A DNA stretch of 18,368 bases. Origin: JBDKGV01 sp039798005 (lineage in GTDB: Bacteria; Fibrobacterota; Fibrobacteria; UBA5070). The stretch is from contig JBDKGV010000043.1 in NCBI GenBank assembly GCA_039798005.1, positions 1-18,368 on the forward strand, read 5' to 3'. Both the position numbers and the translations under genes were made by a program. Positions 1 to 7,464 of the stretch are shown one piece after another; the first letter of the stretch is position 1, and each line of letters begins with the position of its first letter. A model generated the notes under the pieces. It made no database searches, was not told the origin of the DNA, and saw only the letters and a list, made by a program, of their open reading frames with translations.

Positions 1-2
1 AG

Positions 3-2246
3 AACTCGATCAAGATCATCGGCGAAGAGACCGACAACTACGCGCAAGGCTACTTCTTCTACGACTCGAAGAAGTCGGGCGGCATCACCGTCTCGCACCT
101 GCGCTTTGGCCCCAATGAGATCAAGGCTCCGTACCTGATCACCAAGGCCAACTTCATCGCCGTGCACAAGTTCGGCTATGTAGAGACCCTGGACACTCTG
201 GCTGCCGCCGCCGAAGGTTCGGTTGCTCTGTTTAATGCGCCGTACGGACCGGACGAGGTCTGGAATTACATCCCGGCCGAGACCCAGAAGATCATCATTG
301 ACCGTAAAGTCAAGCTCTACGTCATCGATGCCTTCAAGGTCGCCAAGGAAACCGGCATGGGCACGCGCATCAATACCGTGATGCAGACCTGCTTCTTTGC
401 GATCTCCGGTGTGCTGCCTCGCGAGGCCGCCATTGAGAAGATCAAGGCATCCATCAAGAAGGCCTACATCAAGAAGGGCGAGGAAGTCGTCAAGAAGAAT
501 TGGAACGCTGTCGATCAGTCGGTGGCCAACATGTTCGAGGTTAAGGTTCCGGCTTCCGTCACTGGAAAGCCCCGCCCGGCGCCGGTGCCTGCCCAGGCTC
601 CTGACTTTGTTCGCAATGTGCTCGGCCCCATGATTGCTTTCGAAGGCGACGTCTTGCCTGTTTCGGCCATGCCGATCGATGGCACTTTCCCCGTCGGCAC
701 CGCGGCTTGGGAAAAGCGCGGCATCGCCTTGGAAGTGCCGGAATGGAATCCCGACGTGTGCATCTCTTGCGGCAAGTGCTCGCTGGTATGCCCTCACGCC
801 GTGATCCGCCAGAAGCTGGTGGACGATACTGAGCTGGTTGGTGCTCCGGAAGGCTTCAAGGCCGTCCCGGCCAAGTTCTTCAAGGAATTTCCCGGCAAGA
901 AGTTCACCATTCAGGTGTCCGCTGAGGATTGCACTGGATGTCAGTTGTGTGTCGAGGTTTGCCCGGCTAAGGACAAGTCCAACGCCAGCCGCAAGGCCAT
1001 CAACATGGAGCCCATCGACAAGGTGCGCGCCGAGACCAAGGGACACTGGGATTTCTTCCTGGAGATTCCGGACATGGACCGGACGTTGGTCACTGCAACC
1101 AATGTCAAGGGCAGCCAGATGCTTCAGCCGCTTTTCGAATTCTCGGGTGCTTGCTCGGGTTGCGGCGAGACTCCGTATGTGAAGCTTGTGAGCCAGTTGT
1201 TTGGCGACCGCGCGCACATCGCCAACGCCACCGGTTGCTCTTCGATCTATTCGGGCAACCTGCCCACCACTCCGTACACCAAGAACTCTGATGGCCGCGG
1301 TCCCACTTGGGCCAACAGTCTGTTCGAGGACAATGCGGAATTTGGCCTGGGCATGCGCCTGGCCGTGGATAAGCAAGCTGAGTTTGCTCAGGAGCTTCTG
1401 AAAGCTTCGGCAAGCGTGGTCGGCGACGATCTTGTGACGGCGATCCTGACGCAGGACCAGTCGAACGAGCGCGGCATCGCGGACCAGCGCATCTTGGTCA
1501 AGAAGCTGCGCGAAAAGATCGCAGGTCAGACTTCCCAAGTCTTCAAGGATCTTGAGCAGTTGGCGGATGCCTTGGTCAAGCGCTCCGTCTGGATCATTGG
1601 CGGTGACGGTTGGGCCTATGACATCGGGTACGGTGGTCTGGATCACGTGATTTCCACCGGCAAGAATGTGAATATTCTAGTGCTGGACACTGAGGTGTAT
1701 TCAAACACTGGTGGTCAAGCCTCCAAGTCTACCCCGATCGGTGCCGTGGCCAAGTTCTCTCCGGTTGGCAAGGCCATGCCGAAGAAGGATATGGGTATGA
1801 TCGCGATGGCCTATGGCTACGTGTATGTCGCCAAGGTCGCGATGGGCGCCAATGATGTGCAGACCATCAAGGCATTCTTGGAAGCTGAGAGCTTCGATGG
1901 ACCTTCGATCATCTTCGCCTACAGCCATTGCATTTCGCATGGCATCCAGATGAACAAGGGATATGAGCAGCAGAAGTTGGCGGTCCAGTCCGGTCACTGG
2001 CCTCTGTATCGCTACGATCCTCGCCGCATCGACCAAGGGCACAATCCGCTGCAGTTGGATTCCAAGGAGCCCACCATCAGCTTCGAGCAGTACGCGTACA
2101 ATGAGACGCGTTACAAGATGCTCAAGCAGATGGATGCTCCGCGCGCCGAGATGCTTTTGAAGGCCCAGTCAGCCTCCATTGCCTCGAAGTGGGCTGGACT
2201 TGCATCCTTGGCCGCCCAGCCTGGCACCCCCATCGTGGAAGCCTGA
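3..2246 (+). CDS. nifJ: Pyruvate:ferredoxin (flavodoxin) oxidoreductase, C-terminal part, 5' end outside window
   Basis: This enzyme oxidatively decarboxylates pyruvate with CoA to acetyl-CoA and CO2 and passes electrons to ferredoxin or flavodoxin; it is a cytoplasmic enzyme of anaerobic metabolism. The frame is open from base 3, so the gene starts upstream; about 747 codons are present against roughly 1170-1200 for the single-chain family. In order the fragment shows the end of the gamma-type domain, a two-cluster ferredoxin domain (CxxCxxCxxxCP beginning CISCGKC at 759, and CTGCQLC at 930), then the thiamine diphosphate domain. That domain has the proximal cluster motif GACSGCGE (cysteines at 1152 and 1161), the TPP/Mg motif GGDGWAYDIG at 1599-1628 and the downstream YSNTGGQ. 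All these ligands are intact, so it should be functional. The stop is followed after 10 bases by a flavoprotein gene, probably co-transcribed. Confidence 0.97.
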   Translation, partial: NSIKIIGEETDNYAQGYFFYDSKKSGGITVSHLRFGPNEIKAPYLITKANFIAVHKFGYVETLDTLAAAAEGSVALFNAPYGPDEVWNYIPAETQKIIIDRKVKLYVIDAFKVAKETGMGTRINTVMQTCFFAISGVLPREAAIEKIKASIKKAYIKKGEEVVKKNWNAVDQSVANMFEVKVPASVTGKPRPAPVPAQAPDFVRNVLGPMIAFEGDVLPVSAMPIDGTFPVGTAAWEKRGIALEVPEWNPDVCISCGKCSLVCPHAVIRQKLVDDTELVGAPEGFKAVPAKFFKEFPGKKFTIQVSAEDCTGCQLCVEVCPAKDKSNASRKAINMEPIDKVRAETKGHWDFFLEIPDMDRTLVTATNVKGSQMLQPLFEFSGACSGCGETPYVKLVSQLFGDRAHIANATGCSSIYSGNLPTTPYTKNSDGRGPTWANSLFEDNAEFGLGMRLAVDKQAEFAQELLKASASVVGDDLVTAILTQDQSNERGIADQRILVKKLREKIAGQTSQVFKDLEQLADALVKRSVWIIGGDGWAYDIGYGGLDHVISTGKNVNILVLDTEVYSNTGGQASKSTPIGAVAKFSPVGKAMPKKDMGMIAMAYGYVYVAKVAMGANDVQTIKAFLEAESFDGPSIIFAYSHCISHGIQMNKGYEQQKLAVQSGHWPLYRYDPRRIDQGHNPLQLDSKEPTISFEQYAYNETRYKMLKQMDAPRAEMLLKAQSASIASKWAGLASLAAQPGTPIVEA

Positions 2247-2256
2247 GGAGACCATC

Positions 2257-3261
2257 ATGCCTGATCTTGCCACCCGATACCTCGGATTGACACTCAAGAA
2301 CCCGCTGGTCGCTGCCGCGGGCCCTCTCTCCAAAAAAATCGAGACCTTGAAGAAACTAGAGGATGCCGGTGTCTCGGCTGTGGTCCTTCATTCCCTCTTC
2401 GAGGAGCAGATCGCTCACGAGAGCCAGGAACTGGACCATTACCTCAGTCGTCTCACCAACGCCTGCCCAGAGGCTCTCACTTGGTTCCCTGACTTGGGCG
2501 AGTATAATCTGGAGCCGGACGAGTACCTCAAGCACATCCGTGCCGCCAAGGACGCTCTCGACATTCCGGTAATTGCCAGCCTCAACGGCTGCACCAAGGG
2601 TGGTTGGTCCGCCTGGGGTCAGAAGTTGGAAGAGGCCGGTGCCGATGCCTTGGAGCTCAACTACTACCAGGTTCAGACCAGTGCCGATATCTCGTCGGCT
2701 CAGATTGAAGACGACTTCGTATCGCTGGTCCAGGACGTGCGCAAGAATGTGAAGATTCCGTTCGCGGTGAAGCTCTCGCCGTACTACGCGGGACTCCCTC
2801 ATCTGTGCCGCCGCTTGGTTGCGGCCGGTGCCGATGGACTGGTGCTCTTCAACCGATTCTTGCAGCCAGATCTCGATCCGGAGGTCTTGGACGTCAATAC
2901 AGGCGTCAAGCTTTCGGACTCCGATGATCTTCGTCTGCCGCTTCGCTGGTCGGCCATTTTGCACGGCAAGGTGGAGGCTGATATTGCGGTCTCCAGCGGC
3001 GTGCACAACGGACGCGACCTCGTGAAGGTGATGATGTCGGGCGCCGCGGTCGGTACCGTCGCCTCGGAGTTCCTGGCCAAGGGCCCGCAGCGTGCGGCCG
3101 GCATTCTTTCCGAATTCGCCGACTGGATGCGCGACTACGAGTACACCTCCGTCGACCAGATGAAGGGCGCCCTCTCGCAGAAGAACGCTGCCGATCCGTC
3201 CGCCTACGAGCGTGCCAACTACATGAAGGCCCTCCAGAGCTTCGACCACATCCAGCTCTGA
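2257..3261 (+). CDS. Dihydroorotate dehydrogenase-like FMN protein, partner of nifJ
   Basis: A 334-residue TIM-barrel protein of the dihydroorotate dehydrogenase superfamily. The ATG at 2257 is chosen because AGGAG lies at 2246-2250 with six bases of spacing; an earlier in-frame ATG at 2179 would overlap nifJ by 68 bases. Barrel segments are visible: PLVAAAGPLS near the N-terminus, VIASLNGCTKGG, the ADALELNYYQVQTS strand, PFAVKLSPYY, ADGLVLFNRF, and the phosphate-binding end SSGVHNGRD followed by GAAVGTVASEF. True PyrD proteins have an N-x-S-C-P-N segment with the active-site loop where this protein reads ELNYYQVQTS, so pyrimidine synthesis is doubtful. Proteins of this type are, as I recall, often encoded beside nifJ and annotated only as DHOD-like; the substrate is not known. 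The 10-base gap suggests translation coupled to nifJ. Confidence 0.9.
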   Translation: MPDLATRYLGLTLKNPLVAAAGPLSKKIETLKKLEDAGVSAVVLHSLFEEQIAHESQELDHYLSRLTNACPEALTWFPDLGEYNLEPDEYLKHIRAAKDALDIPVIASLNGCTKGGWSAWGQKLEEAGADALELNYYQVQTSADISSAQIEDDFVSLVQDVRKNVKIPFAVKLSPYYAGLPHLCRRLVAAGADGLVLFNRFLQPDLDPEVLDVNTGVKLSDSDDLRLPLRWSAILHGKVEADIAVSSGVHNGRDLVKVMMSGAAVGTVASEFLAKGPQRAAGILSEFADWMRDYEYTSVDQMKGALSQKNAADPSAYERANYMKALQSFDHIQL

Positions 3262-3332
3262 GGAATTGCCGTTCGTCTTGAGGCGCAAGGCGTGCCTTGC
3301 GTCATGAAGGACGGGCCGACCTCCAAGAACTC

Positions 3333-3367
3333 AAGCCCTCGTTCCAATTGCGGAGCGAGGGCTTTTT
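3333..3367 (+). terminator. Intrinsic terminator of the nifJ unit
   Basis: The left arm at 3333-3345 pairs with 3352-3364 over 13 positions with one G-T wobble, around a six-base loop (aattgc), and runs straight into TTTTT. It lies 71 bases after the stop of the DHOD-like gene and ends about 47 bases before the mazE start. A smaller hairpin without a T tail (CGCAAGG/CCTTGCG, 3284-3301) lies in between. Confidence 0.9.
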
Positions 3368-3378
3368 CACAGGGTTGC

Positions 3379-3407
3379 TTGCATTTCCCTCATTTCCCCT
3401 CTATACT
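3379..3407 (+). promoter_or_regulatory. Probable sigma70 promoter of mazEF, leaderless layout
   Basis: A -35-like TTGCAT (3379-3384) and a -10 TATACT (3402-3407) are separated by 17 bases. The -10 ends seven bases before the mazE ATG, so transcription would start at or next to the start codon. There is no purine-rich Shine-Dalgarno stretch before that ATG (the upstream bases read CTACCAAGT), which fits a leaderless message. Inferred from consensus only. Confidence 0.6.
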
Positions 3408-3414
3408 ACCAAGT

Positions 3415-3651
3415 ATGAAAGTTGCAACCTCACTTCCGGAGGATGTCTTCATGGCAGCCGAGGCCATGGTGGAGGCCCGTGGTTGCACACGCTCCTTCCT
3501 CTACACCGAGGCGCTGCGCTTCTACCTCAAGGCACAGGATCCTGACGACATCACGGCGCGCCTGAACCAAGTGCACGGCGGTGGGGTGGGCGAAGCCAAG
3601 GCCCTCCGTCGCAAGGTCAATCGCGCCGCGCTCAAGGCAAGCGACTGGTGA
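3415..3651 (+). CDS. Ribbon-helix-helix antitoxin of a MazEF-type pair
   Basis: A 78-residue protein. The N-terminus MKVATSLPEDVF is the beta strand plus first-helix start of a ribbon-helix-helix fold; a second helix with RSFLYTEALRFYLKA follows. This is the DNA-binding and dimerisation part of many MazE-like antitoxins. The C-terminal half, from about residue 45, is charged and probably disordered until it wraps around the toxin. In such systems the antitoxin neutralises the toxin and represses the shared promoter. The ATG at 3415 is chosen because the homology begins there; an upstream in-frame ATG at 3292 would run through the nifJ terminator. Its stop overlaps the toxin start by four bases, as expected for coupled translation. 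Confidence 0.85.
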   Translation: MKVATSLPEDVFMAAEAMVEARGCTRSFLYTEALRFYLKAQDPDDITARLNQVHGGGVGEAKALRRKVNRAALKASDW

Positions 3652-4001
3652 TCCGCAGGGGCGATGTCTTCTGGGCCGATCTGGGCGAACCGCGCGGATC
3701 GGAGCCGGGATATCGTCGCCCAGTTCTGGTGGTGCAGGCCGACCCCTTCAACAGGAGCCGCATCGCCACTGTGGTTGTGGTGGTTCTGACCTCGAACCTG
3801 GAACTGGCACGTGCCCCCGGGGACGTGCTTCTGCCCAAGTCCGTCACCGGACTGCCCAAGGATTCCGTGGCCAACGTCTCGCAACTCTTGACCTTGGACA
3901 AGGAGGACTTGGACGATGAGGTCGTCGGCAGTCTGCCTCGTCCGGTGATGGAGGACGTGGAAGCCGGGCTTCTCCTGGTGCTGGGGATGCAAGGGCGCTG
4001 A
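3648..4001 (+). CDS. mazF: MazF/PemK-family mRNA interferase toxin
   Basis: A 117-residue protein of the CcdB/PemK/MazF fold. The start is GTG at 3648 inside the GTGA overlap with the antitoxin stop. Family landmarks are in order: IRRGDVFWADLGEPRGSEPG at the N-terminus, the YRRPVLVVQ strand, the NRSRIATVVVVVLTSN strand pair, the GDVLLP loop, TGLPKDSVANVSQLLTLDK, and a C-terminal helix ending in LLLVLGM. Family members are sequence-specific endoribonucleases that cut mRNA and halt growth when the antitoxin is degraded. The conserved N-terminal Arg (R3/R4) and the LPKDS-x-N-x-SQ block are present, so the toxin looks intact. No other mobile-element gene is nearby, so this may be a resident chromosomal pair. 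Confidence 0.93.
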   Translation: MIRRGDVFWADLGEPRGSEPGYRRPVLVVQADPFNRSRIATVVVVVLTSNLELARAPGDVLLPKSVTGLPKDSVANVSQLLTLDKEDLDDEVVGSLPRPVMEDVEAGLLLVLGMQGR

Positions 4002-4010
4002 GGGCGCCCT

Positions 4011-4073
4011 GCGCCAGGGATGCCGCCCGTCAGGGGCGGGACCCCCGCCTTGATGCAGGGGTGAGGCATGCCT
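4011..4073 (-). repeat. Dispersed hairpin repeat, family 2, copy 1
   Basis: Read on the minus strand this shares AGGCATGCCT, then GCGGGG(G)TCCCG, then CTG-A/T-CGG and CGGCATCCCTGGCGC with 10204-10250, in the same order. This copy has about 15 extra bases after the first block. It contains the 12-base palindrome GAGGCATGCCTC (4063-4074) and a CCGCCC/GGGCGG stem (4023-4039). It lies between the converging mazF and carboxypeptidase genes and may serve as the 3' end of either message, although no T run follows. The remaining bases to 4143 are GC-rich and hold nothing I recognise. Confidence 0.6.
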
Positions 4074-4143
4074 CATTCCTTGGCGGAGTGGCGGTGGCCC
4101 GACAGGCAGCCCGACCGGGCGCCCAAAGGATGGCGGAGAGGTG

Positions 4144-5442
4144 TCAGGGGTTGAGGAATGCCGGTCGGGGTCTTGGTGGCTTGGCGGGGCGAGGAGCCGG
4201 TGCTGCCGTGTCGGTGGGCAGGGGAGCGATCACGGGGCCTCCGGCCAGCACACCCACGATCTGGTCCTGGGCGAAGCGGATGGGGGCGGCTGCGCCCGCG
4301 TGGCCTTGGAAGAAAAGGGCGAAGACCAAGGTGTCACCTTGGGGAGGAGCGAGGCGACCGACCAAGGCGCTCACACCGTCCAGGCTTCCGGTCTTAGCGC
4401 GCAAGTGCGTGCCGTCAGGCAGCGTGCGTTTGAAGCGCACTTTCAAGGTGCCCTCGCCGGGGCCGGGCAGGAGCGGGAAGATGTCAAGCTCGGCATTGCG
4501 GGAGATCGCCGCGAGAAGTCGGGCCATGGCGCCGGTGGACATGGCGTTCTTGCGGGAAAGGCCGGAGAGGTCGGCAAGGTCCGTGCGCAGGGTGTCCAAG
4601 CCCATCAGCACAAGCTTTTGGCGAACCATCCGAAGTCCGTTTTGGCGGGATGACAACGGATCGTCCTTGCCTGCGATCAGGGCGAACGTCTCCATGTCGT
4701 GATTGGAGGATTTCCACAGCGCCCACCGCAGGAGCGAATCCAGATGTGGCGAGGCATGGGCGGCAAGGAGGGTGTCTGCGGAACCGGAGGTTGTGCCGAG
4801 TTCGTAGCGCACCGGGCCGCTTGCCGTGATGCCGGCCCTTCCGAGTGCCGCGCGAAACGCCAGGGCCGTGCGGCGATGGGGGAAGGTCTGGGAGGAGTCG
4901 TGCGGACAATTTCCGTCAACCGACAGGCCGGTGGACGGGGCGCCGTCGCAGTCGGTGAGGGAATTGTCGAAATCCCACGAGCCGGGCCAGGGCTGGTCGG
5001 CGGATTTCAGGAACGGGTCGCGCAGCACAAGCGATCCCTTCACGTGACGGATGCCGCGCGCGGCAAGCGACTTGGCCAAGGTGTCCAAGGCCCCTGAATC
5101 GGTGCCGCGACCGAAGGCGGGGTCGCCGCCGCCCTCCAGCACGAGATTCCCGGACAGGACGGAATTTGTCAAATTGCCGGAGCGCAGCAGGCGGGTGGGG
5201 AAGGCCGCGTCCTTGCCCAGCAAGGAGCGCAGGGCCGCCGCGGACAGGACCTTCTGGGTGGAGGCGGGGATCATGCGCCGCCACGAGTCCTTTTCCCAGA
5301 CGACCTCGCCATCGCGCACGCGCAGGGCGCATGCCGAGGCCGTGCCGCCACGGGTGCGGGAAACGGCATCCAGCAGACTGTCCAAGGTCACCGTGGGAAG
5401 GGGGGCCGCCGCAAGCGAAAGAAGGAGTCCTGGTCCGAGCAT
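4144..5442 (-). CDS. dacB: D-alanyl-D-alanine carboxypeptidase/endopeptidase, PBP4 type (peptidase S13)
   Basis: A 432-residue serine hydrolase that trims peptidoglycan peptides in the periplasm. All three penicillin-binding motifs are present: S-T-Q-K at 61-64 inside PASTQKVL, S-S-N at 245-247, and K-T-G at 350-352. The D-x-SGLSRKN block typical of the S13 family is also seen near 291-299. The long insert between the first two motifs is typical of PBP4 relatives. The N-terminus is hydrophobic (LLLSLAAAP) and may be a short signal peptide, but it lacks the usual positive charge. An in-frame TAG lies 15 bases upstream of the ATG, which limits the start. The C-terminus is a Pro/Ala/Arg-rich tail. 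The gene is last in the five-gene minus-strand run, 28 bases after the membrane-protein gene. Confidence 0.93.
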   Translation of the reverse strand: MLGPGLLLSLAAAPLPTVTLDSLLDAVSRTRGGTASACALRVRDGEVVWEKDSWRRMIPASTQKVLSAAALRSLLGKDAAFPTRLLRSGNLTNSVLSGNLVLEGGGDPAFGRGTDSGALDTLAKSLAARGIRHVKGSLVLRDPFLKSADQPWPGSWDFDNSLTDCDGAPSTGLSVDGNCPHDSSQTFPHRRTALAFRAALGRAGITASGPVRYELGTTSGSADTLLAAHASPHLDSLLRWALWKSSNHDMETFALIAGKDDPLSSRQNGLRMVRQKLVLMGLDTLRTDLADLSGLSRKNAMSTGAMARLLAAISRNAELDIFPLLPGPGEGTLKVRFKRTLPDGTHLRAKTGSLDGVSALVGRLAPPQGDTLVFALFFQGHAGAAAPIRFAQDQIVGVLAGGPVIAPLPTDTAAPAPRPAKPPRPRPAFLNP

Positions 5443-5470
5443 GGCTCCAATCTAGACCAGGAACGAAGAC

Positions 5471-6454
5471 TCAGCCGGGAATGCGCGCGGCCGCAGGCGG
5501 TTCGGGCACGTTCTGCCGGATCGACACGGGCAGATACCGCAAGACGCGCTCGCGGATCCGGTGCCACGCGATGGAGAGCCAAAGCATGAAGATTCCGACA
5601 AGCCCTGCGCCGACCGAGATGCCGGTTTCCATCTGGCTGTCCCCGAATTTCTTGGAGATCGCGTAGACCACATACCCGGTGGCCGAGACCATCATGGCGC
5701 GCCGGTCGATGACCAGGGATACCGTGCTCAAGGCGAGGTAGAGCCCGATGAATACGGCGATCTTGGCGATGGACTCCTGCTGAAACGTCTCGGACAGGGT
5801 GTAATAGGCGCTGTGGACGATCAAGGCCGCACCCACGATGTGCATCCAGAAGGCGATGTCGGACTTGTCCGTTTCACGCCGGGTGTCCTGGGAATCCAGG
5901 ACGATGGCAAGGAGGGTGGTGAGGATTCCCAGAGCCAGAAGCAGGATGTGGGGCTGGGACAACTTGTAATGCAATCCCAGCGAGAAGAGGTTCCAGCCCA
6001 CCACGCCAAGTCCGAGCGAGACGGTGACGGGAACGCGAAAGCGCAACCAGTGCACAACCAAAGGCAGAAGGAGCACGACCGGAGCGATGACCTCTCCTAC
6101 CAGAGACACCAGGAACCATGCCGTGCCTGCGGAGAACATGACCATCAGGCCGATGCCCGTGGTTCGCTTCTTGAGCTTGCGGATGAAAAGTTCGGACAAC
6201 GCCCAGGCAAGCACCGCCACGACCGCTCCGCCCAGCGACTTGTGGATCGCGGTGCCCAGGATGGCTCCCGACACCACGGTGAGCAGGCTCGCCAGCAGGA
6301 TGAAGATGTCGTTGAGCCCGGCCAGGACCTTGAGCTTCTCGTTCTCCACCATCGCCGGTCGCTGATGGAACACATGGACCTTGAAGGCCTCGACAGCCTC
6401 CGGTGTGAAGATCCCCGCCTCGACGGCCTGATCCAGATCTTGCTCGGAATACAT
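5471..6454 (-). CDS. Multi-pass inner-membrane protein of unknown function
   Basis: A 327-residue protein with about 45 soluble N-terminal residues (MYSEQDLDQAVEAGIFTPEAVEAF, acidic and helical), then roughly eight to ten hydrophobic segments between residues 47 and 297, and a short basic tail ending in a Pro/Ala-rich stretch. The soluble helix followed by many membrane spans recalls DUF2157-type proteins, but I cannot confirm membership. No catalytic motif is visible. The ATG at 6454 is chosen because it lies five bases after the upstream stop, with a purine stretch (GAAGG) before it; a longer open frame further upstream is only antisense overlap with the neighbour. Its place between an ADP-ribosylglycohydrolase-like gene and a cell-wall carboxypeptidase gives context but no function. 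Confidence 0.85.
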   Translation of the reverse strand: MYSEQDLDQAVEAGIFTPEAVEAFKVHVFHQRPAMVENEKLKVLAGLNDIFILLASLLTVVSGAILGTAIHKSLGGAVVAVLAWALSELFIRKLKKRTTGIGLMVMFSAGTAWFLVSLVGEVIAPVVLLLPLVVHWLRFRVPVTVSLGLGVVGWNLFSLGLHYKLSQPHILLLALGILTTLLAIVLDSQDTRRETDKSDIAFWMHIVGAALIVHSAYYTLSETFQQESIAKIAVFIGLYLALSTVSLVIDRRAMMVSATGYVVYAISKKFGDSQMETGISVGAGLVGIFMLWLSIAWHRIRERVLRYLPVSIRQNVPEPPAAARIPG

Positions 6455-6459
6455 GTGGG

Positions 6460-7443
6460 TTAGCCTTCGAAGGCCAAGAGCCGGTCGGCGAGATCCGTGA
6501 GGTCTGCCGGACGAGCGAGGTTCGCGATCCACTCCTGAGGCAGGGCCTCGATACCGAAGCGGGCCCCCACGGCGGCTCCGGCAAGGGCGGCGTTCGTGTC
6601 GGTGGCACCACCTTCCAGGATCACGCGTTCCAAGATCGATTCCGGAGTCCCTTCGGCACGCAAGGCCCACAATCCCACTTGCATGGACTTGAGGGTGAAG
6701 AGCTTGGTCTTGCCGTCGAGCTGGAAGCGATCCAGCGGAGCCTTCGCACCATCGACGGCATCGGCCACGGCGCCGGGTGCGCCCAAGGTGCGCAGGGTCT
6801 CTGCCAAGGTGCGGCAATCCAAGGGGATCCCTGCGAAGGCATCGGCCAAGGCCAGGTTGAGGGCGATCGAGGACCACTCGCACAGCGGGTTCCAGTGGGT
6901 GGTCCTGGCGGCCTGACGAGTCGCTTCGATCAACTGGTCCTGGCGGCCCCACAAGGCCGGGACCAGGGAAATGCCACGGGCAAGCGCGCCGTTGCCCGCG
7001 CTCCAATTCCTTCCAAGGCTTTCGCAGGCGTAGCTGGAGGCTTCCTCGACGGGGGTTCCCTGCTCCACGTCCTCCAGGACGCGTCGGGTGAGCACGGCGA
7101 TGCCGCGTCCGTTTTCCGTCATCCAAAGCAGGAGATGGCGACCGAGATCCTCGATTTCGATGGACTTCTTTTCAAGGAGAGCTTCGCCAGCAAGCACGGC
7201 TTGGGCGAGGTCGGCATTCCAAGGGCGCTCCTTTTCCCCGGAATCGATCTCCAGCACCTTTCCCGCGGACTGGGCAAGGATCTTGTCCTTGGGCCAAATT
7301 TCCGACCAAGGAGTGCCCAGGCAATTGCCGGAGGCGAGGCCAAGCAGAAGACCATGGGCGCGGGAAGGGAGCGAAGGCGTGTTGAGCGTCATGGACGGGT
7401 AAGCTAGGAATCCGCGACGGGGGTCAAGGCCAAGGATCGCCAT
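6460..7443 (-). CDS. ADP-ribosylglycohydrolase (DraG/ARH) family protein with altered metal-site motifs
   Basis: A 327-residue all-helical protein of the family that removes ADP-ribose from proteins or small molecules using two magnesium ions. Family blocks are in order: GLLLGLASGNCLGTP (31-45), WNADLAQAVLAGEAL (75-89), GNGALARGISL (150-160), THWNP (182-186) and EGGATDTNAALAGAAVGARFG (277-297). The family consensus would read GDALG, WTDDT and GGDTDTNA. Here the first acidic residue of each pair is Ala (A77 and A280) and GDALG reads GNCLG, so several metal ligands are missing while the scaffold is kept. The start at 7443 has AGGA eight bases upstream; ATG 7392 (residue 18) is a reasonable alternative. 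The gene is 21 bases behind the histidine kinase and five bases ahead of the membrane protein. Confidence 0.85.
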   Translation of the reverse strand: MAILGLDPRRGFLAYPSMTLNTPSLPSRAHGLLLGLASGNCLGTPWSEIWPKDKILAQSAGKVLEIDSGEKERPWNADLAQAVLAGEALLEKKSIEIEDLGRHLLLWMTENGRGIAVLTRRVLEDVEQGTPVEEASSYACESLGRNWSAGNGALARGISLVPALWGRQDQLIEATRQAARTTHWNPLCEWSSIALNLALADAFAGIPLDCRTLAETLRTLGAPGAVADAVDGAKAPLDRFQLDGKTKLFTLKSMQVGLWALRAEGTPESILERVILEGGATDTNAALAGAAVGARFGIEALPQEWIANLARPADLTDLADRLLAFEG

Positions 7444-7464
7444 GATGGAAATCCTGGCACGATC

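Noticed and set aside
2356..3288. 310-codon minus-strand frame opposite the DHOD-like gene
   Set aside because: It is a mirror frame of a high-GC gene with strong homology on the plus strand.
4061..4702. Plus-strand frames of 170-213 codons opposite the carboxypeptidase gene
   Set aside because: The minus strand carries all three penicillin-binding motifs in order, so the plus-strand frames are shadows.
6455..7126. Minus-strand upstream extension of the membrane protein frame
   Set aside because: It overlaps the ARH-like gene in another frame. The translation is Arg/Gly/Pro-rich, and a good ATG lies at 6454 right after the upstream stop.
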